In this document: positions 9,561 through 16,081 of the stretch, one piece after another | How the letters are laid out: every line of letters begins with the position of its first letter | Numbering within the stretch: position 1 is the stretch's first letter | Assembly (NCBI GenBank): GCA_017478245.1 | Contig: JAFVDW010000052.1 | Span: 1-64,000 of the forward strand | Direction: 5' to 3' | Source of the DNA: Lachnospiraceae bacterium | GTDB lineage: Bacteria > Bacillota > Clostridia > Lachnospirales > Lachnospiraceae | DNA length: 64,000 bases | Program-made: the position numbers and the translations under genes | Notes under the pieces: model-generated | What the model was told of the DNA's origin: nothing | What the model saw: the letters and a program-made list of their open reading frames with translations, nothing else | The model's database searches: none

Positions 9561-9665
9561 AGGCAGGAGTCGTTCAGATGACCTGACGGATATGATACGC
9601 ATGCAGGCGGTTGGACAACTACTTGCAATGTGAGCAGCGATGTCGTTATCTTGTGATTCCTGCCT
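9561..9665 (+). promoter_or_regulatory. inverted repeat enclosing the leader of the retron operon
   Basis: AGGCAGGA at 9561-9568 is exactly complementary to TCCTGCCT at 9658-9665, 5 bases before the GGAGGA ribosome site of the first ORF. The roughly 90 bases between are coding-poor and GC-richer than the flanks. A leader RNA fold is possible; I cannot assign it to a known class. Confidence 0.3.
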
Positions 9666-9681
9666 GCGAAGGAGGAATTTA

Positions 9682-9828
9682 ATGAACGAAACGACTGGCA
9701 TCAATGGAATGAGTGAAGACAGTATTGTGGGTAAGCTAATGCGAGTATTTCAGTTGGATAGTGAGACTGCCGTAGCATATTACCAAAAGGCGGTTGCTTT
9801 GCAGAGGGGTTTATCGGATCAGAAATAG
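9682..9828 (+). CDS. small leader ORF of the retron operon
   Basis: A 48-residue ORF with a near-perfect ribosome site (GGAGGAA, 6 bases before the ATG). The peptide is helix-prone (SIVGKLMRVFQLDSETAVAY). It ends 28 bases before the PRTase gene and reads in the same direction. I do not recognise the family. The ribosome site and spacing make translation likely. A role as an accessory or antitoxin-like peptide of the retron is only a guess. A longer in-frame extension to 9640 lacks a ribosome site and is disfavoured. Confidence 0.5.
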   Translation: MNETTGINGMSEDSIVGKLMRVFQLDSETAVAYYQKAVALQRGLSDQK

Positions 9829-9856
9829 TTTTATGTGATGACCGGGGGAGATACAT

Positions 9857-10882
9857 ATGGATAAAAATATAGAGAGTAAAACCATAGAGGATTCGATTGC
9901 AGCGTTTTATCAATATAATCATATCAACAGTGAGCGTTATACGGATAGTTGGGAGGAGCATTTCAGCAGCGGTAAAGAGATGGACGCAAAGATATGTAAA
10001 GCAAATCTGGAAAGGCGAGCGGATGCGTGGTTAAACAGTTTTGCGGAAGAGGATAAAGCTATTTTTCTGGCAATGCTGGAAAAATTTCAGTATATTTCCG
10101 AGGAAAATTTTGTTCATAGAATTTACGATTTGAGCACAAGCATCTACGAAAGATTTTCTTCCTATACAGAGGAAGAGATACTTATTGTTTTTGTTGAAAG
10201 CAGCAAAGGTCATAAATCCGGTGCGAGTGAAATGATTCATGTCTGGTGGAAGGTATGTCAGGGAAGGGTTAGGAAGGACGTATTATTAGAGGTATATAGC
10301 AAGGCGGATGAAGTGGAGGTATATCATAAAAAAATAATTGTATTTGTGGATGATATTGTTGCCACTGGGGTTACGCTTGCGCATACAATCCGTGCTTTTT
10401 TTGAACGGTTTGAATATACCAAGTTCCAGGGGACTAAATTTTATGCGTCCGGAGTCGTTGCGACTAAGAGGGGAGAGCTGCTCATCGGTAAATTAAAAAA
10501 AGAAGGCTACGATGTGGAGTGGCTCAATGAGGGGGAACGTTTGCAGTCTGCATTTCGTGGGGATTTTGTGTTTCCTGGTGATGTGGTTCATGAAATGGAA
10601 CAGAGAGTCAGACCTTATGAAGAAGCTGTAGGGAAAAATAAGGATGATGCGGATTATGCGATGGGCTACGAACGGGGGAAATTGTTAATAGCCTTTTATT
10701 ACGAAACACCGAATAATACCTTATGTACATTCTGGCGATATGGAGCCAATCACGTTCCGCTGTTTGAGCGAAGCAGCAATCAAACGATTACCTTGGAGGA
10801 AATCAAAAGAAGAAAAAAGAAAATGGCAGATCAGGCATATGAAATAAAGTCATGGGAGAGGAAAAAGATTGAAAGAGTATGA
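9857..10882 (+). CDS. PRTase-type retron effector protein
   Basis: A 341-residue protein with a phosphoribosyltransferase fold in its middle. The PRPP-binding signature is VFVDDIVATGVT at residues 162-173 (Asp-Asp acidic pair, ATG-x-T loop). The N-terminal 100 residues are helical, and a basic C-terminal tail rich in Lys and Arg follows. It matches the PRTase-CE type found in bacterial conflict systems, which from memory defines retrons called type III by Mestre and colleagues. It would be the toxic effector held inactive by the RT-msDNA complex. The reaction is unknown. It overlaps the winged-helix gene by 14 bases, indicating coupling. Confidence 0.8.
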   Translation: MDKNIESKTIEDSIAAFYQYNHINSERYTDSWEEHFSSGKEMDAKICKANLERRADAWLNSFAEEDKAIFLAMLEKFQYISEENFVHRIYDLSTSIYERFSSYTEEEILIVFVESSKGHKSGASEMIHVWWKVCQGRVRKDVLLEVYSKADEVEVYHKKIIVFVDDIVATGVTLAHTIRAFFERFEYTKFQGTKFYASGVVATKRGELLIGKLKKEGYDVEWLNEGERLQSAFRGDFVFPGDVVHEMEQRVRPYEEAVGKNKDDADYAMGYERGKLLIAFYYETPNNTLCTFWRYGANHVPLFERSSNQTITLEEIKRRKKKMADQAYEIKSWERKKIERV

Positions 10883-11165
10883 GAGATTACTGTTAGCATA
10901 TATTCAAAAATATGGAAGAATCGACTTTGATTTTTTGTCCACAGAATTTCATATACCCATTAATACGCTAGTCGAAATTGCAGATAAGTTGTTGGTTGAG
11001 GAATACATAGCCATTACAGAGCATCGATTTTCAGTGACCGATAAGGGGAAAGAAGTAGCAATCAACTCGTGGGAGGTATTCTCCGGGGAGATACCGGAGG
11101 ATGAACAGCCAGAGTTTTGTTGGGACGATTTATTTATTCCTCAAATTTTTCCGGAAAAGATATGA
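10869..11165 (+). CDS. small winged-helix protein of the retron operon
   Basis: A 98-residue protein starting with TTG at 10869, preceded by GAGAGG about 7 bases upstream and overlapping the end of the PRTase gene by 14 bases. Residues 1-60 read as a winged helix-turn-helix: GRIDFDFLSTEFHIPINTL (recognition region) and EYIAITEHRFSVTDKGKEV (wing). The C-terminus is acidic and aromatic. PRTase-containing retrons usually pair the PRTase with such a DNA-binding-like protein, which fits this position directly before the msr-msd RNA. It may recognise the msDNA rather than act as a classical repressor. Confidence 0.75.
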   Translation: MKEYERLLLAYIQKYGRIDFDFLSTEFHIPINTLVEIADKLLVEEYIAITEHRFSVTDKGKEVAINSWEVFSGEIPEDEQPEFCWDDLFIPQIFPEKI

Positions 11166-11190
11166 AATAGATAGAATATGTGGTAGAATA

Positions 11191-11350
11191 AAAAAAGAGT
11201 AACTGGATTGAGGTGTAGTCGCCTCCTTGAGCAAAGGCACTAACATCGCAATAGAATCAACTTGTTCGCCGCATAGGGCTTCGGCGAACAAGTCGTTTCT
11301 ATTGCGTTGCGTGGTGAAAGCATTGATTTATTAAGCAGTTACTCTTTTTT
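11191..11350 (+). ncRNA. retron msr-msd non-coding RNA
   Basis: The region between the winged-helix gene and the RT shows the architecture of a retron RNA. The a1 repeat (11191-11205) and a2 repeat (11336-11350) form a perfect 15-bp inverted repeat that encloses the rest. Inside, the msr part carries a hairpin: GAGGTG 11210-11215 pairs with CGCCTC 11220-11225 around TAGT. The msd part is one long hairpin: CGCAATAGAA 11247-11256 pairs with TTCTATTGCG 11297-11306, and CTTGTTCGCCG 11261-11271 pairs with CGGCGAACAAG 11282-11292 around a 10-base loop, with a small 4x4 internal loop between. The branching G is probably near 11205-11210 but cannot be fixed by eye. The RT starts 13 bases after a2. 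Confidence 0.9.
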
Positions 11351-11362
11351 CATGGAGACAAA

Positions 11363-12358
11363 ATGGATAAGAAAGCATATATTGTCAGATTAGAAAATGC
11401 AATGAAGGGAACATACAGCAAAGAATATATAGATGTATGTACGAAATATGCGTCATCATTGTTGGACAAGGATTTGCCGGTCATATTTGATGAGACACAT
11501 TTATATGAAATTTTACAGTTGTATGCAATTAAGCCGGACGTTTATCGGAAATTTCATATTCTTGGGAAAAGAGGAAAGCTTAGAACAATATGTGCGCCCA
11601 GCAGGAGCTTGAAACTACGGCAGAGATGGATATTGGATAACATTCTTGAAAAAATTCCGGTATCGGAGTGTTGTGAAGGCTTCCGAAAAGACCATTCCAT
11701 ATATACAAATGCAAAGAAGCATATAGGGTATGAGCAAATGCTTAATATCGACATAAAGGATTTTTTCCCCAGTATTGCCGAGAAGACAGTCATTGAAATA
11801 TTCCATGAAATAGGGTATAGCAGGGCTGCGGCTGATGAGTTGGGGGCAATCTGTTGTCACGATGGATGTTTACCCCAGGGGGCACCCACAAGCCCTTATC
11901 TGGCGAATCTTGCGTGTCGTGAAATGGATAGAGAACTATTGGAATTTGCGCAAAATCATAAGCTGATATATACAAGATATGCAGATGATATGACTTTTTC
12001 CGGAAATGTTGAGATGGACAAGCTGATTAAGGGCATCGTGCAGATCGTATACGCTCATGGCTTTATGGTGAATACGAGAAAAACGAGAATCAGCACCGGA
12101 AATCAAAGACGGCTCGTCACGGGAATTATTGTTAAAAAGGATGGATTGGCAGTTCCGAGAAACTATAAGAGAAAATTGCGACAGGAGATTCATTATTGCA
12201 AGCAATTCGGTGTGGCAAATCATTTGGAGAATACTTCCTCCGAGAGAAAAGCGAATTTCCGGGAATACCTGTACGGAAAGGCTTATTATATCAAAATGAT
12301 TGAGCCCAAAACAGGAGAGCAATTTTTGAGAGAGCTAGATGAAATACAATGGCAGTAA
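11363..12358 (+). CDS. retron-type reverse transcriptase
   Basis: A 331-residue RT without extra domains, the usual retron length. The catalytic YADD box lies at residues 206-209 (RYADDMTFSG). The retron region X motif NAxxH is present as NAKKH (116-120) and region Y as VTG (252-254). Other RT blocks are LNIDIKDFFPSI and LPQGAPTSPYLAN. It copies the msd part of the RNA just upstream into msDNA. The start is ATG 11363 with TGGAGA 5-10 bases ahead. Its last seven codons overlap the next ORF, so that protein is probably co-translated. Confidence 0.95.
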   Translation: MDKKAYIVRLENAMKGTYSKEYIDVCTKYASSLLDKDLPVIFDETHLYEILQLYAIKPDVYRKFHILGKRGKLRTICAPSRSLKLRQRWILDNILEKIPVSECCEGFRKDHSIYTNAKKHIGYEQMLNIDIKDFFPSIAEKTVIEIFHEIGYSRAAADELGAICCHDGCLPQGAPTSPYLANLACREMDRELLEFAQNHKLIYTRYADDMTFSGNVEMDKLIKGIVQIVYAHGFMVNTRKTRISTGNQRRLVTGIIVKKDGLAVPRNYKRKLRQEIHYCKQFGVANHLENTSSERKANFREYLYGKAYYIKMIEPKTGEQFLRELDEIQWQ

Positions 12359-12716
12359 AAAGGATGGAGCATTTGCTTTTCATGTTGACGATTTAAAAAA
12401 ATGCGTATGGATTTGGCACAATATAAAAGATTTGCAGAGTGGATTCCTGGGGCTTGAATTTGTGTCACATAAAAGTAAGGAGTATCAAGAGCATGTGCTG
12501 ATATTAAAGGATTATGAAGATAATACAACTGAGGCGATGGATATCGTATTAAAAAATCTAGTACCACGTTATTTTGCTATTATTGAAGAGAATAAAGGAT
12601 ATTTTCTTGCAGATATAAATAAATCGGTTGCGTATGGCATTGATGCAATTATAGCGCAGAATGTTTTTTGCAAACGTCACCATCTTTTGTCGCCGCCTAT
12701 GGAAGTATCTCCATAG
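12339..12716 (+). CDS. hypothetical protein overlapping the retron RT
   Basis: A 125-residue protein starting 20 bases inside the RT gene, with GAGAGAG just before the ATG. The sequence is mixed alpha/beta (FHVDDLKKCVWIWHNI, LGLEFVSHKSKEYQEHVLIL) and ends in a His/Pro-rich tail. I do not recognise a family. The tight overlap, same strand and shared low GC content with the RT indicate that it belongs to the retron operon; downstream it converges on an unrelated operon. It could be a fourth component, for instance an additional effector or an antitoxin, but nothing in the sequence shows the function. Its 3' end overlaps the HlyD-like gene by 20 bases. Confidence 0.65.
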   Translation: MKYNGSKKDGAFAFHVDDLKKCVWIWHNIKDLQSGFLGLEFVSHKSKEYQEHVLILKDYEDNTTEAMDIVLKNLVPRYFAIIEENKGYFLADINKSVAYGIDAIIAQNVFCKRHHLLSPPMEVSP

Positions 12717-12717
12717 G
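12696..12717. terminator. shared hairpin at the convergent gene ends
   Basis: CCTATGGA 12696-12703 pairs with TCCATAGG 12710-12717 around a 6-base loop. The stop codons of both convergent genes (12714-12716 on plus, 12697-12699 on minus) lie inside this palindrome. There is no T-run, so a terminator role is tentative. Confidence 0.35.
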
Positions 12718-14175
12718 GCGGACAACATCCCCGTTTTTCAGTTCGCTCTCACAGCCTGTGACAAATTGCTCCTCTTGCCCAAGGGCACCGTCCTCCAGCG
12801 CGACAACGGAGTCATTGCGATCCAGTACCTTGATCTGCCTTCGCACCACATGGAGCTCTGTGCCCAGGATGGTGGAGGTCTCGCGCACCATGAAAAGATA
12901 GTCCCTGCCATCAATGCTGTGAATCGCAGAGGTCGGAACGCAGCAGTCATAGGGACCCTGCTGCCTGGAGAATTCCAAGGTACCAAGCATGCCTTGGGAC
13001 AGCTTTCCTTCGCCTGCATTGACGGTTACGGCATAGTTGCTTTCGTCCAGCTTTTTGACCGTAAGTAGAGAGCAGTTCTGTAATTGCCCTAAGCTGTTCT
13101 GTAATTTCAGAGAGACGGTGGTTTCACCGTCCAAAAGCATTATTTGCTCATGATTCAGAACGGTCTCAAAGATCCAGCCTTGTGAGCCGTCTGCCAAAAT
13201 CAGGGAGGCGGTGTCCGGCGTCTTCTCTCCGGTTCGTATGTTGAGCGTCTGCACAGTTCCGTCCATGCCGCTGAGAATCCTGCCCTCTTGTTCCAATAAG
13301 GGCTGATAGACTGCCAATTCTACTTTCAGATGCGCTATGGTCTGTTCGATTTCCATTTGATTGCTTTTCTCATCAGTAGTTGCTTGTTCTGCATCCTCCT
13401 TCGCATGGGTTGCCTGTGCGATTGCCACACGCTTGTCGTTTTCTGCGGTTTGTAGTGCGTTCTGAGCCTCTTTTACCGTATTTTCCAAGGCTGCCTTGCC
13501 GGCTTCCCAAGCCTCCTGCAGGGATAGCGTCAAAGCCTCTTCATAGCTGTGAAAGCCATCTTCCTGCTCCGGGTCATTCAGCAAGGACTGATACTGTGTA
13601 TCCTGTCTGATTTGTTCCTCATAATAGGCTTCCCAGGAGGGGTAAGCGGACAGCGCATTGGTCGCATCGTCGTAGCGTTGTCTGACCTGTTGGACGTTGA
13701 GCTCCTGAGACTGCGTAACATTGTCCAGGTTCTCCTTGGCAAAAGCCGCCTCACGCTTTCTTGCCTGGGCTGCCAGTGTACGGTTAGATTTGAGCTCTTT
13801 TAACTGTTGCTCCTGCAAAGCAATGCGCTCCTCCAGAGCATCAATGAGTTCCTTCAGCGACACCATATTCAACTGTACCAGAACGGTGTCTGTCGTGACA
13901 GATTCTCCTTCCCGCACACAGACCTTGTCAATCAGTAAGCCTGCCGGGAGTACCACCGGGACTTCATTCACGGCATTGATGCTTCCCATGGCGGAAAAAC
14001 TATGCTCGATGCTCTTGCGACAGACAGTGCCCAGTTCCACCTGCGGCATCCGGTAAGCGTAGATTGCCCGGGAGATAATGGTACAACACAGCATGAATGC
14101 CAAAAACAGGGCGAACCCCTTGAGCACCTTTGATTTATGATTGTATTTATTTAAAATAAATTCTTCTTTTTCCAT
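12697..14175 (-). CDS. HlyD-family membrane-fusion / efflux adaptor protein
   Basis: A 492-residue protein with one N-terminal transmembrane helix (about residues 19-41). A lipoyl/barrel-sandwich half-motif follows (VVLPAGLLIDKVCVREGESVTTDTVLVQL), then a long coiled-coil hairpin (about 105-295) and a second barrel half with C-terminal beta domains (GRILSGMDGTVQTLNIRTGEK). This is the layout of HlyD/MacA-type adaptors that bridge an exporter to the cell exterior. It is the last gene of the sugar-ABC operon, 20 bases after a MalG-like permease. No exporter ATPase or permease of the MacB or peptidase type lies nearby, so its partner is unclear. Confidence 0.82.
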   Translation of the reverse strand: MEKEEFILNKYNHKSKVLKGFALFLAFMLCCTIISRAIYAYRMPQVELGTVCRKSIEHSFSAMGSINAVNEVPVVLPAGLLIDKVCVREGESVTTDTVLVQLNMVSLKELIDALEERIALQEQQLKELKSNRTLAAQARKREAAFAKENLDNVTQSQELNVQQVRQRYDDATNALSAYPSWEAYYEEQIRQDTQYQSLLNDPEQEDGFHSYEEALTLSLQEAWEAGKAALENTVKEAQNALQTAENDKRVAIAQATHAKEDAEQATTDEKSNQMEIEQTIAHLKVELAVYQPLLEQEGRILSGMDGTVQTLNIRTGEKTPDTASLILADGSQGWIFETVLNHEQIMLLDGETTVSLKLQNSLGQLQNCSLLTVKKLDESNYAVTVNAGEGKLSQGMLGTLEFSRQQGPYDCCVPTSAIHSIDGRDYLFMVRETSTILGTELHVVRRQIKVLDRNDSVVALEDGALGQEEQFVTGCESELKNGDVVRPMEILP

Positions 14176-14195
14176 ATGAATCTGATGTCCTGTTC

Positions 14196-15161
14196 TTATT
14201 CTTTGATTCCGGAAGCGGCGATGCCCTGCTCCAGATAGTCCTGTCCCAATGCAAACACGAACGTGGCGGGAATCAGTGTGATGACGGATGCCGCCAGCGC
14301 CCTTCCTGCGTGTGCAATGTCAATCTCGGGCAGATAGAGAGACAATGGCCATAAAGTCTTATCCTGCAAAAATGCCAGTGGCTGTTCCATCATGTTCCAA
14401 TAGTCCAGAAATCCCAGAACCAACGCTGACAGAATTCCCCCGGAGCCCAGAGGCAGACCGAGTGCAAGGAAAATGCTCCCCTCTCCGGCGCCATCCATCC
14501 GGGCAGCTTCCAATAGTTCTTGGGGAATTTCGCAAAAGCTCCTGTATGTCAGAAACACCGGAAAGGTGGAAAATACCGCCGGCAGGATCACGGCTGCCTG
14601 CGTATTCATCAGATGTATACTGTTCAGCATCACATAGGAGGGCAGCATCGTCACCTGAAATGGGAGCAGCATCAGACACAGATACAGTAGAAATAATATA
14701 TTTTTGCCCCGAAACCGAAAAGCTGCAAATGCCCATGCTGCCGGTATGCCGATGAATAACTGTCCCAGTAAAATTAGGAAAACAATTTTCATGGAATTCC
14801 AGAATACGGTGAAAAATTCCGGGGTGTAAAATAACAATCGGAAAAAATGTCCACCGGTAGGATACAATGAAAAAAAATTCCACTGTATTTCGCCTGCTCC
14901 GCTGTTCACCACGGGTGCCAAAAGCGTAGTCAGCTCGTTTCCACTCTTGATGGACGCGCACATAACCATCATAACCGGGAGAAAGACCGGTATGGCGAGA
15001 ATGCCAAGAGTAATATTGCATGATAGTCTTCTAAAAAAAGTGCGGATTCGGAACCAGGCTTTATGGTGAACTGTAGATATTGGGATTATTTTCATATTAT
15101 CATTCCATTCTTGTTTTATAGTTTGCTTAAACTTTTGGATATTGAGGAAAAACACATTCAT
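14196..15161 (-). CDS. carbohydrate ABC transporter permease (MalG-like)
   Basis: A 322-residue inner-membrane permease with about six transmembrane helices. The ABC-permease EAA loop is visible as QELLEAARMDGAGEGSIFLALGLP, the site that contacts the ATPase. The start at 15161 is chosen because its ATG overlaps the stop of the preceding permease (ATGA), a sign of coupling. An alternative ATG at 15095 gives a 300-residue protein with a more usual N-terminus. The C-terminus ends without the common lysine tail. No ATPase gene is in the operon; such systems commonly share an MsmK-type ATPase encoded elsewhere. Confidence 0.88.
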   Translation of the reverse strand: MNVFFLNIQKFKQTIKQEWNDNMKIIPISTVHHKAWFRIRTFFRRLSCNITLGILAIPVFLPVMMVMCASIKSGNELTTLLAPVVNSGAGEIQWNFFSLYPTGGHFFRLLFYTPEFFTVFWNSMKIVFLILLGQLFIGIPAAWAFAAFRFRGKNILFLLYLCLMLLPFQVTMLPSYVMLNSIHLMNTQAAVILPAVFSTFPVFLTYRSFCEIPQELLEAARMDGAGEGSIFLALGLPLGSGGILSALVLGFLDYWNMMEQPLAFLQDKTLWPLSLYLPEIDIAHAGRALAASVITLIPATFVFALGQDYLEQGIAASGIKE

Positions 15162-16081
15162 TCTTGTCTGTCCCAGAGTCTCTGCAATGCGAATACTCCT
15201 ATCAGGAACACCGCTGCAATACACACACCTGCTGCAGCGATCTTGTCCATCTCCAAATTGGTGAACCAGTTGTTGAACAGATGCTGAAGCAGATACATTT
15301 TCTGTTGTGGGTATGCCCCCGCCACCAGATAGGCTTCCCGGAATACCTTAAAGGAATTGAGGAAGGAGAGCACAGTGATGGTGAACACCATGGGAGTAAG
15401 CTCCGGCAGTACCACATAGAGAAAGCACTGCAGACGAGAGGCGCCGTCCACCTTGGCGGCTTCCTTGCGTTCCACCGACACGCTTCGCAGTCCTGTCATC
15501 CAGAGCACAATGGTGTAGCCCATATTTTTCCAGAGATAGCTAAAGACCAAAACTACAAAGGACGCATCGCTGCCCAGCCAGTCAGTAGGGGGGACACCCC
15601 TTTTGCGCAGCAGACCGTTCAGCAGACCATTTCCGCTAAAAAGCAGCTTCCAGATTAACACCATTGTGGCGGTAGGAATTGCCATGGGAAATAGATAAAC
15701 TGACTTCCATCCCTGTACAAAAGGGGAGCCGTCAATCATCAGTGCCAGCAAAAGGGAAAGTACCAGCAAAAGAGGAATCCCCACCACGACAAATCTTGCA
15801 GTATTGGTCACCGCCAGCAAAAACGCCTGATTGTGAAATATGGTTGTATAATTCGCTATTCCGCAGAATTTCTTGGTCATAGCCGTCTGGAAGGAGCGTT
15901 TTGCTACATCCCCAAAGGGGAACAACACAAATACACTGACGCCTGTCAGACTAGGAAGCAGAAAAAGAGCCCGGCTCTGGGATAGCCTGCCATTGTAAAT
16001 CTTACTTCTGTGGGTGCGGTCACTGCGAGGCGGGTTTCCATTACTCCGATAATTGCAACGAAATTTTCTGTACGATTTCAT
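15158..16081 (-). CDS. carbohydrate ABC transporter permease (MalF-like)
   Basis: A 307-residue permease with about six transmembrane helices. It starts LFLLPSLTGVSVFVLFPF after a basic N-terminal segment and contains the EAA loop KEAAKVDGASRLQCFLYVVLPEL. The start is ATG 16081, preceded by GAGGAAAG at ideal spacing; a TTG 15 bases further upstream has no ribosome site. It overlaps the end of the solute-binding protein gene by 41 bases and the next permease by 4, so the operon is tightly packed. The pair would form the membrane channel of a sugar importer fed by the lipoprotein encoded upstream. Confidence 0.88.
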   Translation of the reverse strand: MKSYRKFRCNYRSNGNPPRSDRTHRSKIYNGRLSQSRALFLLPSLTGVSVFVLFPFGDVAKRSFQTAMTKKFCGIANYTTIFHNQAFLLAVTNTARFVVVGIPLLLVLSLLLALMIDGSPFVQGWKSVYLFPMAIPTATMVLIWKLLFSGNGLLNGLLRKRGVPPTDWLGSDASFVVLVFSYLWKNMGYTIVLWMTGLRSVSVERKEAAKVDGASRLQCFLYVVLPELTPMVFTITVLSFLNSFKVFREAYLVAGAYPQQKMYLLQHLFNNWFTNLEMDKIAAAGVCIAAVFLIGVFALQRLWDRQE

